From Phanerodontia chrysosporium (taxonomy: Eukaryota > Basidiomycota > Agaricomycetes > Polyporales > Phanerochaetaceae), in contig MJGA01000031.1 in assembly GCA_001910725.1 (NCBI GenBank), positions 62,001-126,000 on the forward strand: 64,000 nucleotides of DNA. The letters are read 5' to 3'. The notes beneath the pieces were generated by a model. That model did not search any database and was not told the DNA's origin. It was given only the letters and a program-made list of their open reading frames with translations. A program made the position numbers and the translations under genes. Below, piece by piece: positions 21,063 to 33,189 of this stretch. Each line of letters starts with the position of its first letter. The first letter of the stretch is position 1.

Positions 21063-22157
21063 GAACGTCGTCTCACCACACTCACACGGTCTGCTTGTGC
21101 ATGCATCCAAGCTGTAGCAGGCCGACTCCCCCAGTCTCTTCTCCGAGCATTAGTCTTCATCTCATCTAGGACAATTGTACCGCCACACAACTACGCAATC
21201 TCACTGTATCATTTCTCAAGCAATTGTTTCCATGCCCGACATGTCATTCTACAGCGTATACGAAAGTCGTGTGAAGCACAACACAAAGCCCTTGGCAATT
21301 TGGTCTCTCTGCAGTAAATCAGAACTCACCGTCGAGCAGGGTGTGGAACACCGCTAGACTTGTCCCTTGACCAGCACACGGCGTACCTCTGGTAGACGCC
21401 CGCGAAGGAGGTGTCCTCCATATCGAGCCCTTGCAACAACAAAAGGACCCCAACAATTGGCCCAGAGGCCTGTCCGGCTCGAATCAAAGCTTGGCCAAAA
21501 TGTCCGGACAAGAAGGGCAACTACTGGTCCAAGACGTCCACACTCTCTAGGCGGGCTGAGATTATTAGATCAGGTCATGCAAGGCTAGTAGATGTTACTG
21601 ATCGAGTAAGCTTGGGTCTGCTTACTGATATAAGCCTTAAAATCTTATCTTTATTCATCCTCTTACACGCCGCCCCTCATGCGTCGGACAAAATCAGGCT
21701 TTCGCTTCAGGGAAACCTCCGCGTCCGGACTTTTGCCAGGCCCTAGCTCCCAAATTTGGCCCCAAACGTCCTGATATCGGACGGGCCTCTGGGCCAAACG
21801 CCGTGGGCCCTACAACAGAGCGTTCAATTTAGGCCTAGAGATGTGAGTGACGATTGTCCCAGCCAAGCAGTCGGGACACGCGAGCGAGCGCGCCGTCGGC
21901 GACTGCGGGCGGATCAACGGATCAGGCATGTCGAGTCGAAAACCGTTGAACCGTCGCGTTGCAGAAACGCAATGATGGTCAGTCAGACACCGGCTCTATC
22001 TCGCTTTTCTCTCCTTCACTTCGCAAGCCTTGACCATCCCTCGTGCACACTCCTTTTTCACTCGTTCGCCCCACCCTCCCTTCGCTGACGGCCACTGCAT
22101 GGCGTGCTGAGCACAACGCATTGACTACAACGTTCCCACGAGCCAACAAGCCGCATA
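21063..22157. other. Intergenic carrying a short inverted-repeat element
   Basis: Contains the terminal-inverted-repeat element at 21457-21797. The last 200 bp are the pyrimidine-rich promoter of the CSC1-type gene. Confidence 0.5.
21457..21797. mobile_element. Candidate MITE (short non-coding TIR element)
   Basis: TTGGCCCAGAGGCCTGTCCG (21457-21476) is the inverted complement of 21778-21797 at 19 of 20 positions. A related GTCCGGAC-containing segment lies inside each end (about 21504 and 21721). The 341-bp interior has no coding frame, which fits a non-autonomous DNA transposon relic. No clear target-site duplication was found. Confidence 0.45.
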
Positions 22158-25100
22158 ATGTCGCAGATAACGCCCGGCAAGGCAGACGGGCAGGACTCGC
22201 AGACGTTCCTGACCGCGCTCGTCACGAATGCAAGCGTCCTCGCGATCGAGGTCATCGCCTTCGTCGTCCTTCGCAGCCGCCTCTGGCGCATCTACGAGCC
22301 GCGGACTTACCTCCCGCCCCCGAGTGTGTCTGTCGTTGCGTGCGCGCGGGTGCATTTCTGGCTGATGCCGCTTTGTATGCAGCAAGCGCGCGGTGAGCCT
22401 TCCCGCAGGATGGTGGAAGTGGCTCGTCGCCATCGTCGCGATACCCACGGGGGACGTCGTGCGTACCTTGCCCCTGCCCGGCTGCCAGTGCCTTCTGACG
22501 TGCGCGTGCAGATGGAAAAGAACGGGATGGACGCCTACATGTTCCTACGCTTCCTCCGGCTGCTGATCATCCTCTTTGCGTCCATCACCATCCTCACGTG
22601 GCTCATCCTCCTACCCGTCGATACCGCAGGGCTGCACAACACAAACTTTACTGACCGGCTGTCCCAGCTCAGCTGGGGAAAGTGAGGGTCACGTTTTGGT
22701 GAGCGCGGCTTTCTGCTGACGCTTCCTGTATGTGCGTAGCATCCCAGACAGCGCTACGAGGCGGTACGTTGCGCATATCGTTGTCGTCTACATTTCCACC
22801 TGTGCGTTTCTTTTCTTTTCTTTTTTTTTTTCGCCACACAGCAGCCAGCACCTGCTGATGTCTTGCCTTGGCAGTCTGGACACTCTTCTTGATCCGCCGG
22901 GAGATGGCGCACTACACCGAGAAGCGCCACGAGTTCCTGACCACCTCGTCCCACGCCACGCTCGCCCAGGCGCGCACGGTGCTGATCACAAACGTCCCCC
23001 TCGAGATGTGCGACGAGCACGAGCTGCGGCGGTGGGCGAGCTTCGTGCCGGGCGGCGTTCAGAACGTCTGGATTTACAGGGACACCAAGGTCTGTCCTTC
23101 CTTTTCTCTCAGGCCTACGCAGCATAGCTCATGGCGCCCGCCAGACACTGAACGGCGACTACAACGCACGCCTCGAGGCGTGCCAGTTGCTCGAGAAGGC
23201 GACGTCGAAGCTGATCCGCAAAGTCGTACGCGCAAAATACAAGGAGGAGAAGAAACTGCGCAAGGCGGGCGGTGCGCCGGCGCCCCCGCCGAAGTTGCCC
23301 GTCCCCGTGCTCGCGAAACGCGACGCGGCGCCCGAGGCGTACGCGATGCAGGAGCGCCGCACGAGCCGCGACATCACGGACGCGCGCCGCACGAGCACCG
23401 GCAGCGCGGGCTCGGCGCGCGAGAAGGAGGACCCGTTCGCGGACGGCGTGGCCGCAGAGAGCGTGTACGTCGGTTCCCGCAGACATACGCGTAGCTCGAC
23501 GAGCGTCCTCGAGGCCGGGCAGCTCGCTGGCGCAGACGACAAGGGCGGCGCGCTCGCGGACCTGGACGCGGAGGCGCTCCTCGAGAAGTACGCGCCCCCG
23601 AAGAAGCGGCCGCGCCACCGACTTGGGTTCATGGGCCTGTTCGGAAAGAAGGTGGACACGATTCAGTGGTGCAAGGTTGGTTTCTGTCTCTGCGGCGTGT
23701 GCGCGGGGGAGCCGCTGCTCACGTGGCGGCCAGGACGAGATATCGCGGCTGAACAAGAGCATCGAGGAGAAGCGCGCTGCGCTCGCGCACGCTGACAAGA
23801 TGCCGAAGCCGCTCGGGAGCGCGTTCATACAGTGTAATCTGCAGATGGGCGCACACGTGCTCGCGCAGTGTGTTAGCTATCACAAGGTGCGCCTTCCTCT
23901 TTGCTGCTTGAATGTCTTGCTGACCGCGCCGCTGCAGCCGCTGATGATGGCGGAAAAGTTCATCGAGGTGTCGCCAAAGGACGTCATCTGGGATAATATC
24001 GATGTGCGTGCCCCTCCGCCGCTGCTGCGTGGCCGCACGCTCATCCGATTCCTCCCTCGTAGGACGGTGCCTATGAGCGGCGCTTCCGCTATGTCACATC
24101 GTGGCTCGCCAGCATCGGCCTCATCGTCCTCTGGTTTGCGCCCGTCGCGTTCGTCGGTACGCTGAGCAACGTCTCGACATTGTGCGAGAAGGTTTCGTAA
24201 GTGACCTTTGATGCCGATTGTACGGACTTGACTTGAGCATTTCGCGGCGGCAGATGGCTTTGTTGGATCCGAAACGCACCGCCGCCTATACCTGGTATCA
24301 TCCAGGGTCTTCTTCCTCCAGTCGCTCTTGTGATCCTGTTCGCCATCCTTCCCTGGCTTCTTCGAGGCGCGTAGCTCGCCCGTATCATTATCACATACTC
24401 TGACCGTCATCCATAGGCCTCGCCTGGTATGAGAACATCCCTCGCTGGTCGCTGCTCTCGATAAGTGTCTACAAACGCTACTTCCTCTTCCTCGTCATGT
24501 GCGTACAGGGATATATCATTCAAAATTCAATGTGCTGATGAAGCCAAGCCATGGTTTTCTCATCGTCACGCTGAGTTCCGGTTTGACGTCCACCGCTGCT
24601 CAGGTGTGTAACACCTTCCAGCCAACCTACGCATCATCTGACGTCGCCCTACCTCTCAGATTGTCGAGAACCCAACACAAGCGCTCTCGTACCTTGCCTC
24701 GCAGCTGCCGAACGCGTCAATATTCTTTCTCACATGGACGCGTAAGCGCCTCTACCTGCCCCGGCAATCGACTCATCATACTCACTGAGCCCGTAGTCAC
24801 ACAAGGCTTGAGCGGCGCCGGGAGCGCGCTTCTGCAGGTCGGCACACTGGCGTTGTACTTTGTCAAGAAGTGGTTCCTCGGTCGGACGCCGCGCCAGGCA
24901 TACGAGGTGACGTTCATGATGCCCAAGGTATAGCTGCCTCTCCGTCCGTGTCAGTGTCTTCATGTGCTGAGAGGATTCTGCAGGCAGACTTTGGGCTTGT
25001 GCTACCCCGTATCTCCCTGCTCGCAACGATTGCGCTCGCGTACAGCGTGTTGTCGCCTATCATCAACGGCCTCGCTATGCTCTCGTTCTTGCTTTTCTTC

Positions 25101-26393
25101 GTCTCGTGGAAGTTTTGTGCGCATCGAGTTGTTCATATTCGTTAGAGCTACGCTAATGCTGTTCTCAGTGTTGACATGGGTGTTTGACCAGCCCGACGAG
25201 GCAGAGACTGGCGGCCAATATGTTTGTGTTCCTTGTCAATGTGACCATATGCGGTGCAGCTGACTGTATCATGTGCAGTTCCCCCTTGCGATCAACTTCC
25301 TCTGTGAGTACCCTTCTTACACTTGCAGTATAGAGATGATAACGCGCCGTAGTCGTGGGCATGTACATCGAGCAATTTTGTCTTGCCGTGCTGTTCTTCC
25401 TCAAGATCGCGGACGGCATCGCGTTCCTCGTCGAAGGCATTCTCATGCTCTTCCTCATGGCCCTGACGCTTTCCGCGCAGCTGCTGTATCAAGGCAGTTT
25501 CGACCGTATGCACAACTCTATTGCTACTCTTTGCCAGAGCTGACGAGCCGGACACTCCAGCGATCACGCAGTACCTCCCCATGTCACTCGCCACCGAACA
25601 GCTGCAGAAGCGCTGGGAGGCGCGCCGCGCGCACAAGCACAGCGGGAGCCAGGACTCGGAGATGAATCTGTTCAGCAAGGGCGGTACGTCGCCACCTCCA
25701 TTCTCCCTCTCCCGTTTCTGGCAGCTGAAGACGTGCGGACGCGCAGGCCTGAAGATGGTCGTGAACCGGCACCTCGTGAACCCGGTCGAGAAGCTCGCGA
25801 AGCAGGTCGAGGCGAAGGCCGCGGACATCGCGTCCGACGCGGGGCACGGCAGCACCATCGAGGACGACGTCACGCTCGCGTCGACGTCCGCACACGACGC
25901 CGCCGCGCCGCACCACACCGCGCACGCGCACCACGCGCACCACCAGCACCAGCACCAGCACACCGCACACCACCACAGCCCGCACTCGCACCACGCACAC
26001 CACGGGCACGCGCATGCCGCACACCACCGGCGCACCAAGTCGGCGCGGCGCTCGGGCGACTCGGGGCACAGCAAGGCGTCGCGGCGGCTCCCGCAGTTCG
26101 CGCCCGCTGCGCCGAAGCGCACCGCCTCGACGCGCGAGGGCGGGAGCGGCGGCGGGGGCGGTGAGGACGAGGACTTTGACGCACACGGGTTCGACCACCC
26201 GTCGACGTACGCGGAGCAGCCGTGGATCTGGGTGCCGCGGGACGCGCTCGGGCTGAGCGCGCGTTTCGTGCGCGAGTTCCGTGAGCTCGGCGTCGAGGCG
26301 AGCGACGAGGGCGCGGTCATGGACGAGCGCGGGAACGTCGAGGTGAACCGGAGTCCGCCGGATGAGGATTGGAATGGCGGGCACGACGCGTAG
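22158..26393 (+). CDS. CSC1/OSCA-type stress-gated cation channel (RSN1_7TM family)
   Basis: Twenty exons, 1,055 aa: 22158-22325, 22387-22458, 22512-22681, 22740-22801, 22875-23089, 23145-23675, 23734-23886, 23938-24003, 24063-24196, 24254-24366, 24417-24498, 24549-24603, 24660-24741, 24797-24927, 24984-25116, 25169-25221, 25279-25303, 25353-25505, 25561-25683, 25747-26393. Late TM N-terminal helix with YEPRTYLPPP, cytosolic loop with YTEKRHEFL and DYNARLEACQ, then WDNIDDGAYERR and the 7TM core (IVTQ-like LTQGLSGAGSALLQ, FGLVLPRISLLATIALAYS, GMYIEQFCLAVLFFLK), and the C-terminal extension TYAEQPWIWVPRDALGLS. It probably passes Ca2+ and other cations on membrane stretch or osmotic shock. Oddities: the junction of exons 1-2 is uncertain, intron 24367-24416 starts GC, and a His-rich tract is present near the end. 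Confidence 0.87.
25905..26035 (+). repeat. His-rich low-complexity tract in the channel tail
   Basis: CAC-rich DNA encodes alternating His/Ala/Gln (motifs HHAHHQHQHQH, SPHSHHAHHGHAHAAHH), about 25 His in 45 residues, just before a basic RRTKSARR. Confidence 0.8.
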
Positions 26394-26695
26394 AAATACC
26401 ATACACACGTATTGTACAGTTTGCAACTAATCATTTGTCGTAATATCAGGATTCCTTCACATACTGGCAGCAGACTTGGACTGTTATCATCGAATCGACA
26501 GGTTTGCTCACAATGACACGACAAAGGCCCAAGTATAATCCAAATGAGTGAGGGTAAAGCACGCAAACGCACAAACATCGCAGACGGTAAGATAAGAGAA
26601 TCACATCCCTCCCATTGATAAATGTAAGTTATACGTTCCCGCTCCAGAAGCTGGGCGCAAGCTTTTGTTACACAAACATGAAGAGATGGCGCTGC

Positions 26696-28453
26696 CTATA
26701 GCAGGTCGCCAAGCGCGGCGAGCTCGGGGCCGCCCGATTCCCTCATGCCAATTTCCCAGTCTACACAGGCCATCAGCGATCAGCGCGACGAGCCAAAAGG
26801 ATAAAACGTACAGCTGTAGATGATGGTAACGGCCATGAGGATACCGGTACCGCTGCCGATCGCACCCATGAGGTCAGCGGCAACTGAGAGGAGACCGAGG
26901 ATGGCGCCACCAAGCGCAGCGGCTGTCGGGACAACGCGCTTGAGCTCTTTGTACATCGAGCCTTCACGGTGACCGGCCATGACCTAAGGCACGTAAATAA
27001 CAACATCACGGCGAAGAGCAGAAGAGGCGTACCATCTGCTGCTCTTTCAGCTGCTTGGCAATATCGCGCGGACCGCTTCCAGACACCTCTATCCAAGTCT
27101 TGGAGAAGATGGCGCAGGCGGAGGTGATGAAAGCGATGTAGATGAGGGTGTGAATTGGGTCGAGAAGAACCTCCTTGATGTTGTGCGGCGGCGACATATA
27201 GTAGGCGATACCAGAGACAGCCTGGAGCTGGGGAGAGTCCTCAAGGGGCTGCAAAAATTCTGAGCAATTGGTCAGATGAGATAACGGTTACACGCACCTC
27301 CCAGACACCCAGCAGCCTGACGAGGAAGTTGTTGGGGAAGCGCGAGGCGAGCATTTGCGAAAGGATGAAGACGTTGGACGTCAGCGCAGACTGCAGCATG
27401 ATGGGCATGTTCGAGGTGTAGAACAGCTTGACGGGGTACGAGCCGCGCTGACCACGGAAGCGGTTGCTCTTGACAGGGATCTCGATGCGGAAGCCCTGGA
27501 GGTAGATGACGACTGCGAACACGATGACGGTCGCAATAAGGTTCATGACGTTCGGGAGGCGGTCGCGCCAGAATGCCTCGCGGAGGGCACGGCCCTTGTC
27601 GTTCCAGGTGAACAGCAGGTGGAAGAGGGAGACGACAGCACCCTCGAACTCGGGGCCGCGGCCGGTGTTGACAGTGGTCGGAGAGAAGGCCTTCCAGACG
27701 ATGGACTCGCAAATGTTGGTAGCGATGAAAAGTGAGATACCGGAGCCAAGACCATAGCCCTTCTGGAGCAGCTCATCGAGAAGGATGACGATGAGCGAGG
27801 CGGAGATGAGCTGGATGACAAGGAGCACGCAGACACCGGCACCGAGGTCGGACGGCTGGCCGTAGAGACCAGTCATGACGTACACCGTAGCCTGACCGAA
27901 GGAGATAACCAAAGCAAAGACTGAAGAGGCAAAATTAGCCAACAAAACCACCGCAAACGACAGCTGGACATAACACGCACGCTTTTGAGCCCCGCTGAAC
28001 AGCGCCCGATCCTCCTTGAGCGAAAAGTCGACCTCGATGAGGTTTGCACCAGCCAGCAGTTGCATGATCATTCCAGAGGTGACGATGGGTGTGATACCAA
28101 GTTCCATGAGCGTGCCGCGGTTCGACGCAAGGATGACACGCATCCAGTAGAGCGGGTCAGACGAGTCGGACGACATGATGCCGTAGAGCGGGACTTGGGA
28201 GCAGACCAAGAAGATGAGCAGCGTCACGGCCGTCCATAGCACCTTCTGGTTGAAGGGGACCTGTGTGCACGGCGGCGGGTGAGTGTCGCGCGCAGGAGCA
28301 CGTAGCGGGGCGCGCATACCTTGCGGTCTGGCGACGAGACCTCCGGGAGGAATGGCAGGAACGGACGGACGAGATTCAGGAACCGGACTGCGGAGAACGT
28401 TCAGCATGTGCTCGGCAACGTTTGGAACGACGAGGAGACGTACATCCGCTCAT
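26696..28453 (-). CDS. SEC61: Sec61 alpha, ER protein translocation channel
   Basis: Seven exons: 28444-28453, 28320-28387, 27981-28260, 27298-27920, 27033-27248, 26812-26983, 26696-26760; 477 aa, the normal size for eukaryotic Sec61 alpha. Starts [20 protein letters not shown]; then [116 protein letters not shown] and the end [20 protein letters not shown]. Ten membrane helices form the SRP-dependent translocon. The first coding exon is only 10 nt. The gene converges with the CSC1-type gene (302 bp of spacer without a visible gene) and diverges from the F-box gene at 28881. Confidence 0.95.
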
Positions 28454-28880
28454 GTTGGCGGCGGGGACCGTGGACGGGAGAGAGGACGTGGATGAGGACA
28501 ACCTCGGACACGTCGCCAATTTCAGTGAGGTGGCACGCCAAACACCCGTAAACATTGTCATCGTGTCCGACATAGATTAGATTAGATCCAAACCTTCCAC
28601 CTCAGATACCTGCCTTCAGAATGGTCGTCGACCAACGTTGTTTGGCTTTGCTGAAGATCTCTTACGACTCTAGATAGGTGGCGAATGATCTCAAAGATTG
28701 AATCAAACCACACGCCCAAAACTTGTTTCTCAATTGTTCATCAAGTGCGTGGGCTGTGTTCGCGGAGAGCAACAGGCACAAGCACAGGATATATATCCAA
28801 GGCAAACACTGGCCCTCGAACCTCTTCATTGACATCGACCCCTTTCCCTCCTTGATCCCTGACAACCTATCTGCCACACC
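28454..28880. promoter_or_regulatory. Divergent promoter, SEC61 and F-box gene
   Basis: 427 bp between two divergent starts. A palindromic TATA element (GGATATATATCC, TATATAT at 28790-28796) lies 85 bp before the F-box ATG. The SEC61 side has no TATA box, only a pyrimidine-rich leader. Confidence 0.5.
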
Positions 28881-30597
28881 ATGGGCTGGGACGAGGTCTG
28901 CATTCTTTGTGGCATCAGGCAGTACGGGGGCCCGACGTGCCTTGGTGCACCTTCAGAAGACACGCCAGCACAAATCGCCCGAGAGGTTCACGACGCTGGC
29001 TTCGTCGACCTCTCCACAGACGAAATCAGCTCCATGCTTGTCAAGATATTCTCCGAGGAGCAGCTAGACCCCGCCTTCGTGCAGGCCGTGCACCCGGGGT
29101 ACGACAAGGACTGCATCGCAATCGGGTACTTCGACAGGTCCGGTGCGTACACGCCATGCACGCACCACGGACGCCCGCTGCATCCCACGGGGGACAACGT
29201 CGAGGTCCGGCGGGTCGTCGACATCTCGAGCGGGATGCACTTCACAAAGATCGTCGAGCTGCACCGCGGCGAGCGCGTCGAGCGTGCGGGCGACACGAAC
29301 TGCGACACGTACTGGCGCGGCGGGACCGGCACGTGCAACATCTGGGTGCACGTCGCGTGCTGGGCGCACCTCCAGCACTGGCTCGCGTGCGCGCTGCCCC
29401 CGCGCGCAGGCACGGACGGCCGCCCGCTCGCGCTCGCAGGCGAGCTGTACGAGCTCACCGCGTCCCGCGCCGAGCGCCAGGTCGACGCGCGCGGGGACCT
29501 GCCGTGCGTCGCCTACGGCGGCACGCTCGACGCGTTTGCGGGCACGCAGTACCAGGACTACGCCCTCGGCCCGCGCAAGGGCACGAAGCACCTTGTGCGT
29601 GCGCTCAGGCAGGGGCTGCGCGGCGCGGAGCTCATCCCTGCCCTCCTGAAGGACTCGCGCTTCTGGATGTTCACCCGGCCTGACATGTGCGTGGCCCGCT
29701 TGCGCACGCGCTCTTCACCACTGACGCGCCTACAGCTGGCCGCGGGCGCCGCACCCAGGCCCGTACGACGCGAACCCCGTCTCCGCCGCGGCGGACCCCG
29801 CGCCGCAGCCGCGCGCGGGCATCTGCAGGCTGCCGAACGAGCTCCTGCCCGAGCTGCTGCAGCACGTCCGGCTCGCCGACGTCTTTGCGCTCGCGCTGAC
29901 GTGCCGGGAGCTGCACCTGCGCGTGCTCGACCGCAGCGTGCTCGTGCACACGCTGCACCGCGCCGCGGCGGACGCCGCGAGCGCGCTGCGCTGGGTGCTG
30001 CCCGTGCCGCGCCTGCGCGAGGAGTGGCTTGGCGCGTGCGAGGCGATGGGGACGTGGATGCCGCCGCCCCCGCCGCGCGCGCCGACGTTCGCGGAGATGG
30101 AGTTTGCGGAGGACGAGGAGGACGATGGGGAGTTTGTCCCCTCGGCGGGTGATAGCGACGGGGAGGATACCTCAGACGAAGCTGAAGACGACAACGCAAT
30201 GGGCGACGATGAGCCCACAGGTCCGGCCGACGACGAAGCAATCGACGAAGAGACACCCGAAGAGGCCATGACCGACGAAGACGAGGGCGTCGCCACAGGG
30301 CACATCTCTGACGTCCCCATCCCCCTCCCGCCAGACCCAGCAGCACTTCCACTCCCCGCGCTCCCGCTGTTCGACCCCGCCTTCCCGGTGCTGACGTACC
30401 TGCAGGCGTTCCGCGACTCGGACTCGATGCGCGCGCGCGAGCGCCGCTGGAACCTCATCAAGCAGTGGGACGTGCTGTTCACGCACTACCGGCGCGACGG
30501 CTGGGAACGCGATGAATTTGCGCCGCCGGGCACGGCGTGGGCGTTGGATGACACGGGGGAGCTGAGGTGCCAGTGTCGGCCACAAGAAGCTTCGTAG
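28881..30597 (+). CDS. F-box protein with Cys-rich N-terminus and long acidic segment
   Basis: Two exons, 28881-29686 and 29736-30597; 555 aa. N-terminus MGWDEVCILCGIRQYGGPTC has a CxxC-type cluster; the middle holds CNIWVHVACWAHLQHW. The F-box is internal (about 295-340): RLPNELLPELLQHVRLADVF, then LALTCRELHLRVLDRSVL. About residues 375-455 are strongly acidic (EFAEDEEDDGEF, SDGEDTSDEAEDDN). The C-terminus has WNLIKQWDVLFTHYRRDGWE. The role is likely in an SCF ubiquitin ligase; the Cys-rich part may bind zinc. A central F-box, rather than N-terminal, together with the acidic spacer is unusual. Confidence 0.75.
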
Positions 30598-30823
30598 AAG
30601 ATGCTGGCTTCGCAAAATGCACACAATGGTTTCCTTCTGTTCGGTCAGTATAATAGTATATCAGGAAAAAGTCGATATTATTTTCCATGTCTGGATCGTA
30701 CAAATGCCGGCGACAGCAGGGATCGGTGGTGCTCGACTGCCGCAGCTCATTCGACAGACTATTGCGAATCCTATATGCATGACAGGTAAGCTCACAGAAA
30801 ACACAGAGGAAAGTCATGTTCAC

Positions 30824-31211
30824 CTATGCGTCTGCCGGCACTTCGTAAATCATCTCACGGAAATGGGACCCCTTTGTCTTATCCTCGTTCGCCTCCTGCG
30901 CACGACGCCGGCCCATGCTCGACGGGAGTGTTGTGCACGTTGGGGTGCATACGTATACGCTCGTCCAGAAGCGCCAGTTACGGGGCAGCGGCTGGCCGCA
31001 GTAGGCGCAATGGCCTGGCTGCACTCCTGGCGTTGCCATCAACACCAGCTGCGGTGTATGGACAGAGGGAGACGCACCTCGGGCCTCGAGCGCCTCCCTG
31101 TCGAGCCGGTTCAGCTTCCGTTGGAAGTCGAACATGAGCCCGCCGAGGAAGAGCATCAGCGCGAGCAGGAGGAGGCCCAGGATGATGGACGCATTGGTGC
31201 CCGCGGACATC
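30824..31211 (-). CDS. Small single-pass membrane protein, unknown
   Basis: A 128-residue frame starting MSAGTNASIILGLLLLALML, a signal-anchor helix, then a basic FQRKLNRLDREALEARG and two Cys pairs (CAYC, CTPTC) that could bind a metal. A possible short intron near the second Cys pair cannot be excluded because a donor-like GTATACGTATG and a later GCGCAG occur. It converges with the acidic F-box gene 227 bp away. Not recognised. Confidence 0.5.
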
Positions 31212-31372
31212 TCCGTCGCACGAGCAGCTGAGGAGAGCTTTGAGCGGTGTGGGCAGGCAGAAACGGGGCCGTGGGCGACGAAGCGTGTGGGTACCAACAG
31301 GTGCAGGAGGGTGTGGTCGAGAGCAAGCGACGTCGCAGGCAGCTCAGAGATAACCAAGCAGTCACGGGCCCG

Positions 31373-32272
31373 TCATGTCCACTTGCGGGCAATCAGACAG
31401 GCCAGCCACAATGCATGGAGATAAGAGGCGGGGGTGGGAGTATGCGAGAGATAAGGTGGCGTCTGAAAGGGGTACCACAGTCCGCCAGTCTCTTTCCCAT
31501 CTCTTCGCCGCGCTGGTCCTGTGAAGCTCAGAAGAGTAAGAATTAGAATCCCTGAAACAAGTGACCACGACGTACGTCCTTGGTGGGCCACTTCGGCGGG
31601 TTGGCCTTCAGCCACTGAACGGAAGCGTTGCCGCCAGTAGACGCATACGCGGGCGTACGCACGATGGCCATACTTCCTGCAGTTCGGGCAGAAGTCATGC
31701 TCTGGAGGGCACTCGATCTCGGCGCACATGCGCGCCACCCGCTCGGCAGCGCAGCAGACGCTGAGTAGACTGAGGACGTGGGGGTCACCGCAGCGAGGGC
31801 AGAACAACACACCACCCTCCGGGCACTCCCGGGCAGTATGGTCCCATCGTTGGCAAGACATGCAGAACGTATTCATGGGCGGTGGGGTGTAGACATACAC
31901 CACATGAGGTTGGCCATGGGGAACCGCCTTGGCGGGTGGCGTGGGCGGAGGCGAAGACAGTCCCGCTGGAGGGGCAGAGGGCCGCGGGCCTTGCACCGAG
32001 GGGCCGGTGCAGGCAGCAGAGGCGGCGCAGCCACGGGGCCAAAGAGGCCGGCGACTGCAATCCTCCCCGATGGGGTTCAACGAAAGAGGCCCTCGAGACA
32101 GAAGTCCGCGAGGGGTGCTTGACCTTATATGGAGATTTTGGTACGCCTTCTTCAGCGCTTTTGATATTCGTCGGAACGAGCTTGACGCTTCGCTACCGGG
32201 CCAGGGGCAGGGTGCATGTCGATGGAGTACGGAGCAGACCGTTGGCTGCAGTACGTGGCGAGGAGTTGGCAT
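31373..32272 (-). CDS. Zinc-knuckle-type protein, structure uncertain
   Basis: An open frame of 299 codons. The middle has a classic knuckle CMSCQRWDHTAREC (C-x2-C-x4-H-x4-C), then CPRCGDPHV and a third unit CPNCRKYGHRAYARVC with similar spacing. The region before is Pro-rich (GLSSPPPTPPAKAVPHG). The last 60 residues look non-coding (intron or 3' flank), so the true end may lie near 31560 after YWRQRF. Another frame offers a more natural start (MSDANSSPRT at 32277), so an intron near the 5' end is likely. Knuckles of this kind occur in RNA-binding proteins and in Gag-like domesticated genes; which applies here is unknown. Confidence 0.45.
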   Translation of the reverse strand: MPTPRHVLQPTVCSVLHRHAPCPWPGSEASSSFRRISKALKKAYQNLHIRSSTPRGLLSRGPLSLNPIGEDCSRRPLWPRGCAASAACTGPSVQGPRPSAPPAGLSSPPPTPPAKAVPHGQPHVVYVYTPPPMNTFCMSCQRWDHTARECPEGGVLFCPRCGDPHVLSLLSVCCAAERVARMCAEIECPPEHDFCPNCRKYGHRAYARVCVYWRQRFRSVAEGQPAEVAHQGRTSWSLVSGILILTLLSFTGPARRRDGKETGGLWYPFQTPPYLSHTPTPASYLHALWLACLIARKWT

Positions 32273-33189
32273 CAGACATTTGTACTGCGTGAGCAGGCGA
32301 GCTAAGCGCCAAGACGCAGTGTACTATCTAGAGTACAGAGGGAATCATGTGGTCCGTTAGTATCTACTGTTCACATGGGTCCGTGTCTCTCAGAGACTGT
32401 TGTCCGTGTCAGGTGTAGGGGCTCCGTCGTCGGGAGCCCAGCGGACAGCTCCACATCGAATACGGTGACACCTGTCAGTTTCTTTTGCAAGTCCCTGCAG
32501 TGTACAGTTCTGTAGCCGCGAACGGCAATTTGGGAGGAGGGCAATCGAGCAAGTCGACAGTACTTATTGCTGATTTCATTTGGGAAGGCCCTCGCGCCTA
32601 TTTGCGATTTCCACCACGACCTAACCCCTAGCATTGGGGTTAAGAGGTCTCTAGCTTCGACCGCTCATATCTTGACGACCACGCATCCGTAACCCTCGAT
32701 TCCGGCCCTATGCCATCCGCAACGTCTATGCGCAGGTCCTGACGGCGAAACTTTGGCGGCCCGCCTCCTCGGCATCGTTTGGAATGAAGGCGCCGGTTCT
32801 GAGGCTCTCGGACGCGGAGAACGGCGACAACGCGTGAATGCGCGAGCGGTGGTCGGGGATAAGTGCATTCCCAGCGAGCAGGCCCACGTGGTCCAGCGTC
32901 AACTTCTCTCTGGCGAGCGCCTGCGGCTCCTTTGCAACACTCTCTCGCAGTGCGATGGCTCCGACATCTCTAGCTTTGTCACATACGCTCCAATCGCGCT
33001 CAGTGCTATGCAAGCCGGGTCGGAGCAACGACAAACAACCCTGCCCGAAGGGCGGGGTAGAGACGGGAGGGGTAAAGTCGAAACCCTGCTTACGGTCGCC
33101 CGCCCATCGCTCATTCCCTCGCTGTATTCCCCGTGTTCTTTAGCAGAGGCAGAGCGGCCTCCGTCACCCTACCCACTCGTTTGATTGCC
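32273..33189. other. Intergenic, possibly degraded sequence
   Basis: Short frames only. The right end may include the eroded 5' part of the Hsp70 copy. No gene is supported. Confidence 0.4.

Noticed and set aside
29558..30482. Minus-strand frames opposite the acidic F-box gene
   Set aside because: Shadows of the real plus-strand exons, with no motif.
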